From: CBDDKW01 sp965230425
GTDB taxonomy: Bacteria > Pseudomonadota > Gammaproteobacteria > UBA1113
Length of the DNA: 64,000 nt
Direction: 5' to 3'
Assembly (NCBI GenBank): GCA_965230425.1
Contig: CBDDKW010000008.1
Location: 62,001-126,000 of the forward strand
Part shown: in pieces, positions 37,921 to 46,913 of the stretch
Position numbering within the stretch: the stretch's first letter is position 1
Layout of the letters: the number at the start of each line of letters is the position of its first letter
The notes under the pieces: model-generated
Told to the model about the DNA's origin: nothing
Seen by the model: only the letters and a program-made list of their open reading frames with translations
Database searches by the model: none
Position numbers and translations under genes: made by a program

Positions 37921-38305
37921 GGAGTGATTTCCCTTTTATTTTTATTGGTCAATGTATTACGGAAGTTATTTTCGTAATATGTAATGAGCCTGCAGAATAT
38001 ACGCAGCAAGGTAAAATAGCAATTTGATTTCGCGAATCCTTGGTTGGATTGGTATTTTTGTGTGGAATTTGGTTTTTATATGAACATATCCGGCGCCTAG
38101 TGATAGTTGCTTGCTTACAGGTTAAGTTCTGTTAGCCACTTTTCAGCAAGTGACAAAGATTATTTCCTGTATGCTTTTGCTCGTGCGGGAAACTTTAGTA
38201 CTCTGATTTCCCTGCAAGCGGATGAGATTTCCTGCTTTAAATGTCGAGAAGCGCCTATAACTATGGTATAAATAGTAACAATTGGAATTTATATATGGAA
38301 GTTAT
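37921..38305. other. Divergent intergenic region
   Basis: 385 bp between the divergent small membrane-protein gene and the OPT transporter gene. It is expected to hold both promoters. I see no tRNA, repeat or further gene. Confidence 0.5.
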
Positions 38306-40303
38306 ATGCACGGATCGCGTTCTATTCCTGAAATCACCCTGCGAGCGATTATTCTCGCCATTATTTTAACCATTATCTTAGGTGCTGCGAATGCGTACTT
38401 AGGCTTGAAGGTAGGCTTAACAGTATCAGCGTCAATACCTGCTTCAGTTATTGCGCTGGGTATTTTACGGTTTTTTAAAAATTCCAATGTGCTTGAAAGT
38501 AATATTGTACAAACGGCAGCATCGTCCGGTGAGGCTTTAACTGCCGGTGTTGCGTTTACCTTGCCTGCTTTAATTGTCATTCATCATTGGACGCATTTTG
38601 GTTATTTGGCTACAGCGGCTATTGCGATGGTGGGTGGAATTTTAGGTGTGTTATTTTCTGTGCCCTTAAGACGTGCCATGCTGCATGATCCTGCATTACG
38701 TTTCCCTGAAGGAACGGCTATCGGTACCGTTTTAAAAGCCCATGATATGGAAGCTGGCAATATGCATAATTTGTTATATGGTGGTGGCGTGGGTGCTGTC
38801 ATCGCATTCTGCCAGGGTGGTATAAAAGTATTATCTGATAGTTTAAATGCTTGGGTAGTAGAAGGATCTACTGTGTTTGGTACGAGTATTGGTTTTGCTC
38901 CTGCATTGATTGGCGCCGGTTATATCATTGGTGTGAATACGGCATTGAGCATTTTATTAGGTATATTCTTGGGTTGGGTTGTGGGTGTACCGATTATTTC
39001 ACATTTTCATCCTATAGCAAATCTTACGGATTCAACCAGTATTGCGATGACCTTATGGGATCAATATATTCGCTATATTGGTTTAGGTACCATGGTTGTT
39101 GGTGGTGTTTGGGCGGTGATTGTATTAGTTAAACCCATGATACAGGGGGTGAAAGCATCTATGCACGCTTTACATCAAGAGCGTGCAGGTACAGCGGCAA
39201 CTGAGCGAACTGAAAAAGATATCCCACTCAATTATGTGTTGTGGGGAAGTTTGATCGCGATTATTCCGGTGTATTTTATTATTCAGTATGCAGGAACTAG
39301 CCATATTCCACATATATCTACAGGATTGCATTACAGTGTTAATGGCGTTGGTGTGTTATTTGTATTGCTGGGTGGTTTTATTTTTGCATCAATTTGTGCG
39401 TATTTTGCTGGGTTAGTTGGTTCATCCACAAGTCCAATTTCCAGTATGGCGTTGATTGCATTAATTGTTGTGTCGTATGCGCTGGTTTTCTTAATGAGTC
39501 AGTATATTTCTCTCACTGCGCAAAATGCTGAGTCAGCCGCGATTGCTGGAACAGCAATTATTATTACGGCACTGATCGCTGCAGTGGCCGCTATTAGTAA
39601 TGATACGATGCAAGATTTAAAAGCAGGTTACATGGTGGGGGCAACACCTTGGAAACAGCAAGTGATGTTAATGATTGGTGTGATTGTTGCAGCCTTAGTT
39701 ATGCCGGTTATTTTACAATTATTGTTTGATGCCTATGGATTAGGTGGCGTATTCCCTAGACCCGGTATGGATCCATCACAAATGTTATTAGCACCGCAGG
39801 CAGGATTAATGGCGGCGGTAGTCACGGGTATTATTACTCATAATGCCCATTGGAATATGGCGATGATAGGTGTTGCTATTGGCATTGGTGCACTCATTGC
39901 TGATGTAATATTAAAACCTAAAGGTTATCGAGTACCGATTCTTGCTGTGGGGATTGGTATTTATTTACCGGTTGGTACCGCATCCCCATTAGTTATTGGC
40001 GGTATATTATCTTATTTTGTGAATCGACAAATAAAACGTCGTAGTAAAAAATTAGCTGATGCCGAACAAGGACAACAGTTTGCAAACAATGCTCATCAAT
40101 GTGGTTTGATGATCGCCTGTGGTTTAGTGGCAGGCGCCGCCATCACGGGGGTGCTATTAGCTATACCTTTTGTCATTAGTGGTAATTCCGATGTATGGGA
40201 TATTGTGCCTAAGCAAGATGTCGTCTATACCAGTATTGCCAGTTTAATCGTGACCTTATTGTTGTGCTACTGGGTGTATCGGCGCGTGATCGGGGTAAAA
40301 TAA
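38306..40303 (+). CDS. OPT-family oligopeptide transporter
   Basis: I chose the ATG at 38306 (665 residues, MHGSRSIPEITLRA) because GGAAG stands 5 nt upstream; an in-frame TTG at 38282 is an alternative. The protein is a multi-span membrane protein with about 14-16 segments. The N-terminal GAANAYLGLKVGLTVSASIPASV and the FPEGTAIGTVLKAHD motif are characteristic of the bacterial OPT/YSL family. These carriers take up small peptides or metal-peptide chelates with protons. Peptide uptake fits an amino-acid-dependent intracellular lifestyle. The gene stands alone. Confidence 0.9.
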   Translation: MHGSRSIPEITLRAIILAIILTIILGAANAYLGLKVGLTVSASIPASVIALGILRFFKNSNVLESNIVQTAASSGEALTAGVAFTLPALIVIHHWTHFGYLATAAIAMVGGILGVLFSVPLRRAMLHDPALRFPEGTAIGTVLKAHDMEAGNMHNLLYGGGVGAVIAFCQGGIKVLSDSLNAWVVEGSTVFGTSIGFAPALIGAGYIIGVNTALSILLGIFLGWVVGVPIISHFHPIANLTDSTSIAMTLWDQYIRYIGLGTMVVGGVWAVIVLVKPMIQGVKASMHALHQERAGTAATERTEKDIPLNYVLWGSLIAIIPVYFIIQYAGTSHIPHISTGLHYSVNGVGVLFVLLGGFIFASICAYFAGLVGSSTSPISSMALIALIVVSYALVFLMSQYISLTAQNAESAAIAGTAIIITALIAAVAAISNDTMQDLKAGYMVGATPWKQQVMLMIGVIVAALVMPVILQLLFDAYGLGGVFPRPGMDPSQMLLAPQAGLMAAVVTGIITHNAHWNMAMIGVAIGIGALIADVILKPKGYRVPILAVGIGIYLPVGTASPLVIGGILSYFVNRQIKRRSKKLADAEQGQQFANNAHQCGLMIACGLVAGAAITGVLLAIPFVISGNSDVWDIVPKQDVVYTSIASLIVTLLLCYWVYRRVIGVK

Positions 40304-40346
40304 AGACTAAATTCAGAATATATACAAAATGCGAGGAGTATAACTA

Positions 40347-40592
40347 ATGAATATTATCAGCATGACCAGCCAAGAATTCAACCAAAATATGGGTAAGGCA
40401 AAGTATGCCACTGCCAGCGGGCCTGTGTTCATTACAGATGGCGGTAAACCTACCCATGAATTAATGAGTATACAGGATTATCAACAAATTACTGAGGAAC
40501 ACGCTAGTATTGTTGAGTTGTTAGCGATGCCAGAAGCAATCGATATTGAGTTTGTGGCACCCCGTTTGGATAAACTGTTCTTAATATTCTAG
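40347..40592 (+). CDS. Phd/YefM-family antitoxin, apparently orphan
   Basis: An 81-residue protein with GAGGAG before the ATG. The N-terminal domain fits Phd/YefM (MTSQEFNQNMGKAKYATASGPVFITDGGKPTHELMS), which binds DNA and folds against a toxin. The C-terminus has the usual DIEFVAPRLDKLF motif of antitoxins paired with VapC-type PIN toxins, but ends early (LIF) compared with relatives. No PIN or other toxin follows; the next 80 bp hold no gene and the next gene is on the opposite strand. It is either a solitary remnant or it acts in trans. Confidence 0.8.
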   Translation: MNIISMTSQEFNQNMGKAKYATASGPVFITDGGKPTHELMSIQDYQQITEEHASIVELLAMPEAIDIEFVAPRLDKLFLIF

Positions 40593-40673
40593 GAAGAACC
40601 TAAGTCAAATATATTGATTGTGATGAGAGGTAGACTTTCTTTCTACTTTGATGGTAGGTGATAGCTTATATTT

Positions 40674-41804
40674 TTAGGAATAAACATGAATCAACGTGCT
40701 TTTAATCAAAGGATCGATAATTCTATATTCGCCAGAAGCCAGCCGCTCAATATAATCTAATTCTTCTAAAGCCTTTAATGCTTGTACAACGGAGCTACTT
40801 GTTAAACCTAACCTTAATAAGCTTTCTTTACTAGATAAGCTATTATTGTTGCCTGAAGCTATTTCACAGAGTAATTGTATTTGTGTTGATGAGCGACGCG
40901 ATAATTCAAGCCGTATGTCTTTATGTTTTTGTAAAATATATTCATGCCATGCTTTTTCAACATCACTTATTGTCGGTAACTTATTATCACAGCGTAACCA
41001 GACTTCCGTACATAGTAAATATACATAGCGCGGATGACGATCAGATAATGTTAGAATCTTTTCAATGATATTATCCGGGAGTACTTTCCCAAGTGTCTTT
41101 TGTGATACTTTTTTCAGATAAGTGACGTAGTAAGATGCATCAATACGATCTAATCTGATCTCATCACATAATGAGTATAAAGGACGAGAACGATCGTTAA
41201 AAATTTTATTGAGCATTTTACGGCTGCTGCCAGAGAAGATAAATACTACATGCTTACATTCTTGGGCAAAATGTCTTACTGCGCCTTCAATGGCTTTACC
41301 AGCGTTAGTTTCTAAAATTTCTTGGAATTCATCGATATAAATGATAGCTTTCATTTTTCGTTTTTCTAGGATGAACTCTAGCGCCTCTAATACATCAAGT
41401 ATATTCTGTGGTACAGTTTTTGGATTATGGGGAATTAATTCTAGCGTGGCTCCTTTTATACCTATTGTCCACTTCTTATCAGCTTTTTTGAAAAATTCTC
41501 TTAAGACATTAAACCACTGTTCTGGACCTGAGGTAATTTGTTGTATAACTGAGCTGACGCCAGTAATAATTTTATCGCCAATATCAATTTCATTAATTGC
41601 AACAAATAAATCGATTTCACTGTGTGGTAATTCAGTTTTTTGAATGGCATGTTTTGCTAGGCTCGTTTTTCCATATCGCCTAGGGGCTATTAAGACTGTG
41701 TGTGCGCCTTCATGAATGTTGCCAATTAGTCGTTTTAATTCTTTAAGCCTATTGAAAAAAGGAACGCCTTTTGCGACGCCCTTAGGGAAGTATCGTCTAA
41801 ACAT
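40674..41804 (-). CDS. AAA/STAND-like ATPase, paralogue of the gene at 1-838
   Basis: A complete 376-residue member of the family. Walker A is APRRYGKTS (40-48) and Walker B is IIYIDEFQEIL; FSGSSRKMLNKIFNDRSRP follows. A C-terminal winged-helix-like part (about 300-376: SSKESLLRLGLTSSSVVQALKALEELDYIE) resembles the DNA-binding tails of such ATPases. The N-terminus lacks a signal peptide, so it is cytoplasmic. The upstream region carries five 15-bp repeats. Function unknown; it may be part of an accessory regulatory or defence system. Confidence 0.85.
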   Translation of the reverse strand: MFRRYFPKGVAKGVPFFNRLKELKRLIGNIHEGAHTVLIAPRRYGKTSLAKHAIQKTELPHSEIDLFVAINEIDIGDKIITGVSSVIQQITSGPEQWFNVLREFFKKADKKWTIGIKGATLELIPHNPKTVPQNILDVLEALEFILEKRKMKAIIYIDEFQEILETNAGKAIEGAVRHFAQECKHVVFIFSGSSRKMLNKIFNDRSRPLYSLCDEIRLDRIDASYYVTYLKKVSQKTLGKVLPDNIIEKILTLSDRHPRYVYLLCTEVWLRCDNKLPTISDVEKAWHEYILQKHKDIRLELSRRSSTQIQLLCEIASGNNNSLSSKESLLRLGLTSSSVVQALKALEELDYIERLASGEYRIIDPLIKSTLIHVYS

Positions 41805-41862
41805 CTTTACCTCAAATATATGCTGGCCATGCTATTTAGGTAAGTATAACTCAATTACATCT

Positions 41863-41937
41863 AAGTTAAAGCCTTTTAAGTTAAAACGATTTAAGTTAAA
41901 GCCCTTTAACTTAAAGAGCTTTGAGTTAAAGCATTTT
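41863..41937. repeat. Five 15-bp tandem repeats upstream of the ATPase gene
   Basis: Five units of the type AAGTTAAAGCCTTTT stand head to tail with small variations, followed by a partial sixth unit. Their TTTAA(G/C)TTAAA core is nearly palindromic. They start 59 bp upstream of the ATPase ATG, where an iteron-like operator or an expandable promoter spacer would lie. Confidence 0.8.
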
Positions 41938-42067
41938 AACCTAGAGAAGAAATAAATCTATACCCCATATAAATAATTGATATTTATACTATTTTTAACC
42001 ATGCCGACGCTGGGTTGTATTTGTACAGCTTCTGCGATTTCTATAAAATAACAAAAAAGAGCAAAAT

Positions 42068-44104
42068 TTAAGCAATCCCACTATGTCTCAATAAGGCATC
42101 AATATTGGGTTCACGTCCCCGAAAAGCAACAAATAAATCCATGGGTTTGGCAGAACCGCCTTTTTCCAAAATGCAGTGTAAGAATTCCTGGCCTGTTTGT
42201 TGGTCAAAGATACCGTTTTCTTCAAATTTAGAAAAAGCATCACTAGAGAGAACTTCCGCCCATTTATAACTGTAATAGCCAGCAGCATAACCCCCAGCAA
42301 AAATATGTGAGAAACTATGTTGAAAGCGATTAAATTCAGGAATAGGTACAACAGCAGTTTCTTTGCGTACAGCATCTAAGGTTTCTTGTATGCGAGCACC
42401 TTTTTCAGGGGAGTAATTTTTATAAATATAAAAGTCGAATAAGCTAAATTCCACTTGACGTACCATTTGCATGGCAGATTGGAAGTTCTTAGCCGCGATC
42501 ATTTTATTAAATAATTCATCAGGGATAGGTTCACCTGTTTCATAATGCCCAGAAATAAGTGCTAAAGCTTCTTTTTGCCAACACCAATTTTCCATAAATT
42601 GACTAGGTAACTCTACTGCGTCCCACTCCACACCATTAATACCTGAGATATCTAAATGGTCGATTTGGGTCAGCATATGATGTAGACCATGACCAAATTC
42701 ATGGAATAAGGTAATGACCTCTTCATGAGTGAATAAAGCGGGTTTATTTGCAGAGGGGCCGGCAAAATTACAAACTAGATAAGCCACTGGGATTTCAATA
42801 TCACCTTGATGATTAATATGACGTTGACGACAATCATCCATCCAGGCACCACCGCGTTTATTGGCCCGGGCATAGAGATCAATATAAAATTTACCGCGTA
42901 GCTGGTGTGTAGCATCATAAACTTCAAAGAAACGTACATCAGGATGCCAGGTATCAATATTTTTAACTTCATTGATGTTCATACCATATAATCGCCCAAC
43001 AGTAGCAAACATCCCGGATAATACTTTGTCCTCTGGAAAATAAGGGCGTAATTCCTCTTGCGATAAATGATATTTATGTAATTGTAATTTCTCACTGTAG
43101 TAGGGGATATCCCAAGCTTTTAATTCAGGCATATCATGATGTCGTGCTGCAAACTCGCAAAGTTCAGCGAAGTCTTGTTTTGCCTCTGCATAAGAACGTT
43201 GGCGTAGATCCTTAAGAAAATTAATCACGGTATCGCTATCATCTGCCATTTTCGTTGCCAGCGAATAATCAGCATAATTATCAAAACCCAGTAGCTGAGC
43301 AATTTCATGACGACAGCGAACAATGTTATTCATTACTTCAGAATTATCCCACTTTCCGGCATTCGGACCTTGATCTGAAGCGCGAGTAGCATAAGCAGCA
43401 TAAATCTCTTCGCGTAATGAGCGTGAATCGGCATAGTTCATCACCGCGTAATAGCAGGGAAATTCTAATGTCAGTACCCAGCCTGATAGATCACGTTGTT
43501 GGGCTACAGCATGTGCTGCTTGTTTCGCATGCTCTGGCAAACCGGTTAGTACTACTTCCTCAGTAATATGTTTGGACCAAGCATCAGTGGCATCTAAGAG
43601 ATTTTGCTCAAATTTAGTAGTTAATTCAGATAACTCTCGTTCTAATTGTTGAAAATGCTGCTTGTCAGTATCATTCAAGCCAATGCCAGATAAACGAAAG
43701 TCGCGTAGAGCATCATTAATAACTTTCTGTTTTGTAGCATCAAAGTCTGCAAATTCAGGTGACTCACTGATAGCAACGAAAGCGTGGTATAGCTTTTTAT
43801 TATGACCTAACTCGGTGTGATAATCTGATAACTTGGGCAAGCATTGCTGATACGCTGCTCGTAATTCTTCTGTATTAACCACTGAGTGCATGTGTAATAC
43901 GGGTGACCAGGTATTGTGTAAGCGAACATCTAGTAATTCTAAAGGATGAATCAAGTTCTCCCAAGTAAAACTATCTTGCTCTAATAATCTATTAATTGCT
44001 TGGCGGTTTTCCGCTAAAATATGATCAATAGCCGGTTCTATATGCCCAGGCTTGATTTCACTAAATGCAGGTAAAGAATGTGATTGCAGTAACGGGTTTG
44101 ACAT
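42068..44104 (-). CDS. prlC: Oligopeptidase A (M3 metallopeptidase)
   Basis: A 678-residue cytoplasmic zinc oligopeptidase. The zinc-binding HEFGHGLHH (HExxH) stands near residue 460, with the downstream Glu of the M3 family in the SGINGVEWDAVELPSQF region. The N-terminus MSNPLLQSHSLPAFSEIKPGHIEPAI matches OpdA/PrlC closely. It degrades short peptides, including signal-peptide fragments. Normal length, apparently single-gene unit. Confidence 0.97.
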   Translation of the reverse strand: MSNPLLQSHSLPAFSEIKPGHIEPAIDHILAENRQAINRLLEQDSFTWENLIHPLELLDVRLHNTWSPVLHMHSVVNTEELRAAYQQCLPKLSDYHTELGHNKKLYHAFVAISESPEFADFDATKQKVINDALRDFRLSGIGLNDTDKQHFQQLERELSELTTKFEQNLLDATDAWSKHITEEVVLTGLPEHAKQAAHAVAQQRDLSGWVLTLEFPCYYAVMNYADSRSLREEIYAAYATRASDQGPNAGKWDNSEVMNNIVRCRHEIAQLLGFDNYADYSLATKMADDSDTVINFLKDLRQRSYAEAKQDFAELCEFAARHHDMPELKAWDIPYYSEKLQLHKYHLSQEELRPYFPEDKVLSGMFATVGRLYGMNINEVKNIDTWHPDVRFFEVYDATHQLRGKFYIDLYARANKRGGAWMDDCRQRHINHQGDIEIPVAYLVCNFAGPSANKPALFTHEEVITLFHEFGHGLHHMLTQIDHLDISGINGVEWDAVELPSQFMENWCWQKEALALISGHYETGEPIPDELFNKMIAAKNFQSAMQMVRQVEFSLFDFYIYKNYSPEKGARIQETLDAVRKETAVVPIPEFNRFQHSFSHIFAGGYAAGYYSYKWAEVLSSDAFSKFEENGIFDQQTGQEFLHCILEKGGSAKPMDLFVAFRGREPNIDALLRHSGIA

Positions 44105-44560
44105 GATGAATACCTAATTTTAAACGGATATGAAAAATTCAGCTAAAGACTAAAACCCTAGCTTAAATCTAGCTGAAATACAAACAAGAGATGCACGGAG
44201 TAGCTGAATAGTGGGTAAAAATATGAAATGTTCGTTTAAAGCTAAATATAGCAATTGAAGTCGATATCCGCCTATCAAGGATAAACTAAGACATACCAGG
44301 ACCGTTATATCTTATTAAATAACAGTGTGAACAGCCGTAAACTAACAGAAAAAATATAAAAAAATCACGTTAAATTTTTCTTAAAATAAAATAAAAGTTT
44401 ATATTTCACATCAAAAATAGTTTTTTTATAAAAAAACTGCACAAATATGTACAAAAAGCTTGCAAATATTTGTTTTTTTATTATACTCACATGCGTTTTT
44501 GCATTTCGTTTTATGAACAAGTGCAGAAATTGTTTTTATTTTTACTATACGAGGTTTGAT
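44105..44560. other. Divergent promoter region of prlC and the H1-like gene
   Basis: 456 bp between divergent genes, extremely AT-rich close to the H1-like gene (long A and T runs near 44340-44440). It probably carries a curved, strong promoter for the abundant DNA-binding protein. A frame extends upstream of the chosen ATG to 44447 but has no good start signal. Confidence 0.5.
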
Positions 44561-45220
44561 ATGGCACGTAAGAAAACTGCTACATCCAAAAAAGTAACGC
44601 AAGCGAAAGCTAACCCTGTCACTGCATTAAAACAAAAAATGCAAGCAGCTAAAGCCAAGCATGCGCAAGTACAAAAGCAACTAAAGGACCAAGTCGCTAA
44701 ATTAAAAGCGGAGCTTAAAACCCAAGTTGCTAAAGTAAAGGATGCAGCTTATCAGCAAGGTATGCAAGATGCATTAACCATGGTTGAGAAACGTGTTCAA
44801 GCACGTGCTAAATTAATGGTTGCGGCTGAGAAGAAAATTGAAAAGGAATTAGCAAAGAAATTTGTTGTTAAAGCTAAGAAAACGGCTAAAAAAGCCAGTG
44901 TTGCAAGTAAAACAGCAAAAAAAGCTAAAGTAAGTACTGCAAAACGCGGTCGTAAGCCTGCAAGTGCTAGCAAATCAGCAAGCACGGCAAGCAAAACCGT
45001 TAAAAAAGCTAAAGTAAGTACTACAAAACGCGGTCGTAAGCCTGCAAGTACTAGCAAATCAGCAAGTACTGCAAGCAAAACCGTTAAAAAAGCTAAAGTA
45101 AGTACTGCAAAACGTGGTCGTAAGCCTACTATTGCAAAAAGCCGTACTACAAGTAGCGCAGTAAAAGGACGTAAAGTTGCTAAAACTGCAAAACGTGCAG
45201 CTAGCAAATCAGCTAAATAA
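44561..45220 (+). CDS. Histone H1-like DNA-binding protein with AT-hook repeats
   Basis: I chose the ATG at 44561 (219 residues, MARKKTATSKK) because GAGG stands just upstream and the protein then starts like known H1-like proteins. An N-terminal coiled-coil-like helix (about 20-105) precedes a Lys/Ala/Ser-rich tail made of 28-residue repeats, each with the AT-hook core KRGRKP (three copies). The composition matches eukaryotic H1 tails and bacterial H1-like proteins of Coxiella, Legionella and Chlamydia. Those compact the nucleoid in certain developmental stages. The tail repeats are also tandem at DNA level, so length variation between strains is likely. A strong terminator follows. Confidence 0.9.
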   Translation: MARKKTATSKKVTQAKANPVTALKQKMQAAKAKHAQVQKQLKDQVAKLKAELKTQVAKVKDAAYQQGMQDALTMVEKRVQARAKLMVAAEKKIEKELAKKFVVKAKKTAKKASVASKTAKKAKVSTAKRGRKPASASKSASTASKTVKKAKVSTTKRGRKPASTSKSASTASKTVKKAKVSTAKRGRKPTIAKSRTTSSAVKGRKVAKTAKRAASKSAK

Positions 45221-45281
45221 TTACATTTGATCTCTCGAGGCTTGCCTCAAGGGATTGTATGTTTAGCATTTCTCATAGAAG

Positions 45282-45313
45282 GCTGGCATTGCCATTCGCA
45301 ATGCCAGCTTTTT
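45282..45313 (+). terminator. Rho-independent terminator after the H1-like gene
   Basis: A perfect 11-bp stem (GCTGGCATTGC with GCAATGCCAGC), a 5-nt loop and then TTTTT. A weaker GAGGC-TT-GCCTC hairpin lies just upstream at 45238-45248. Confidence 0.9.
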
Positions 45314-45356
45314 GTGGTTTAATAGGACACTGTTGCCTGATTATAAGGACATACAT

Positions 45357-45878
45357 ATGAATATCAGATCCTTTCAAAATATTAATCCTCACATTGATCC
45401 TTCCGCTTATATTGACCCCGCTGCAATGGTGATTGGTGAAGTAAACATCGGGGCTGATACCTCAGTATGGCCAATGGCAGTTATTCGTGGTGATGTGAAT
45501 CATATTCGCATAGGTGCACGTAATAGCATCCAAGATGGCTCAATTCTACATGTCACTCATAAACGTGAACAAAATCCCACAGGCCAACCATTGATTATCG
45601 GTGATGATAATACTATCGGTCATCGGGTTACTTTGCATGGTTGTACGGTACATGATCTTTGCTTAATTGGCATGGGATCAATCATTATGGATGGCGTTGT
45701 ACTCGAATCGGAAGTGATCTTAGGTGCTGGTAGCTTAGTTACTGAAAATAAGATATTAGAAAGTGGTTATCTTTATATGGGTACGCCAGTTAAAAAAATA
45801 CGCCCCTTAACAGCAGAAGAGAGAGAGTTCCTACCTTATAGTGCGCAGCACTATGTGAAAGTGAAGAATCAGTATTAG
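45357..45878 (+). CDS. yrdA: Gamma-carbonic anhydrase-like hexapeptide protein (YrdA family)
   Basis: I chose the ATG at 45357 (173 residues) with TAAGGA upstream; the frame extends further without a good start. Left-handed beta-helix hexapeptide repeats are clear (VIGEVNIGADTSVWPMAVIRGD, IRIGARNSIQDGSILHV). The zinc-ligand histidines of gamma-carbonic anhydrases are present in LHVTHK and IGHRVTLHGC. Cytoplasmic trimer expected; physiological activity of this family is often unproven. Confidence 0.93.
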   Translation: MNIRSFQNINPHIDPSAYIDPAAMVIGEVNIGADTSVWPMAVIRGDVNHIRIGARNSIQDGSILHVTHKREQNPTGQPLIIGDDNTIGHRVTLHGCTVHDLCLIGMGSIIMDGVVLESEVILGAGSLVTENKILESGYLYMGTPVKKIRPLTAEEREFLPYSAQHYVKVKNQY

Positions 45879-45910
45879 GCATAATAGGCTCTGTGCTGTA
45901 GAAAGAGTTT

Positions 45911-46046
45911 TGTCATTTCGAATAGTGGCGATAGCTGCCGTGAGGGATCTCCCGATGATTTGACTGCCTAGTTATAACATAATTTCATGTCAGCTAAACT
46001 ATCAGGAGATTTCCCGCTGCGGTTTACAGCCACAACTCGAAATGAC
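45911..46046. repeat. Dispersed palindromic element, copy 2
   Basis: It begins TGTCATTTCGAATAGTGG and ends ACTCGAAATGACA, with AGGGATCTCCCGATGATTT and ATCAGGAGATTTCCC arms inside. It lies between the convergent yrdA and aroE genes and could serve both as a bidirectional terminator. Confidence 0.85.
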
Positions 46047-46070
46047 AACATAGTTGATGATGACAGCTTA

Positions 46071-46913
46071 TTATGAAGATATGTTCCTGATTTGTGTAAT
46101 AACTCGATTTGTCTCCGGACGAACTTGACGCCATATATAAAATGCATCAGCGGCTTGTTCCACAAGCATGCCTAAGCCATCATGGCATTGCTGCGCGCCC
46201 ATTTCTTTTGCCCAATTGAGAAAGGGGTATTCTTTCTTACCATACATCATGTCATAACAAACCGTTGCAGAGGTAATAATGCTAGCGGGTAATGCCAAGC
46301 TGCTATTTTGTAAGCTCGCAGTCGTTGCATTAATCACTAAGTCAAAGTGCTGATTTAATATAGCATTATCAGGATCCATACTACATGCCTGTATACTGCC
46401 CGCAGATTTAAACCAATCTGCTAAATCATGGGCCTTTGTCTCTGTGCGATTAGCCACAACAAATAATTGTGGCTTTTCGGCAAGTAGAGAACCAGCCGCG
46501 GCAAAAGCAGCACCACCGGCACCTAATAGTAATATCTTTTTATTATGAACAGTGTACTGATGATTTTGAGTTAAATCGCGTATTAGTCCTGAACCATCGG
46601 TGCTGTCACCACTGAGAATGTTATTTTCACCCACAATGCTCATGGTATTAACTGATTTTGTTAGTTCGGCTATATCACTGCGCTGTTGTGATAAAGACCA
46701 TGCCTGTTGTTTAAACGGCGTGGTAATATTAAAACCTTTACCACCTGAAGTAATGAAGTCAGCAACAGTCTGCTCAAACTCGTCAAGCGGTGCAAGTATT
46801 TTTTCATAATGAATATGCTCGCCAGTTTGCTCAGCAAACAGATGGTGAATTTGTGGTGATAGACTATGTTCGACTGGGTGGCCGATGACGGCATAACGAT
46901 CAGGGTGTGTCAT
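46071..46913 (-). CDS. aroE: Shikimate dehydrogenase
   Basis: A 280-residue enzyme of aromatic amino-acid synthesis. The substrate site motifs HSLSPQIHH and FNITTPFKQQ (catalytic Lys) and the NADP-binding GAGGAAFAAAGSLL are intact, as is NATTASL. The ATG overlaps the priA stop by one base (TAATG), so it is translated downstream of priA. Confidence 0.97.
   Translation of the reverse strand: MTHPDRYAVIGHPVEHSLSPQIHHLFAEQTGEHIHYEKILAPLDEFEQTVADFITSGGKGFNITTPFKQQAWSLSQQRSDIAELTKSVNTMSIVGENNILSGDSTDGSGLIRDLTQNHQYTVHNKKILLLGAGGAAFAAAGSLLAEKPQLFVVANRTETKAHDLADWFKSAGSIQACSMDPDNAILNQHFDLVINATTASLQNSSLALPASIITSATVCYDMMYGKKEYPFLNWAKEMGAQQCHDGLGMLVEQAADAFYIWRQVRPETNRVITQIRNISS

Noticed and set aside
37921..38281. 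Possible tRNA or small RNA gene
   Set aside because: No cloverleaf, conserved TTCGA arm or paired acceptor stem could be found.
41716..41955. Plus-strand frame with KPFKL-type pentapeptides
   Set aside because: It results from translating the 15-bp DNA repeats and the antisense of the ATPase start; no RBS.
44797..45207. 136-codon minus-strand frame opposite the H1-like gene
   Set aside because: Its Leu/Ala repeats mirror the Lys/Ala repeats of the real gene; a composition artefact.
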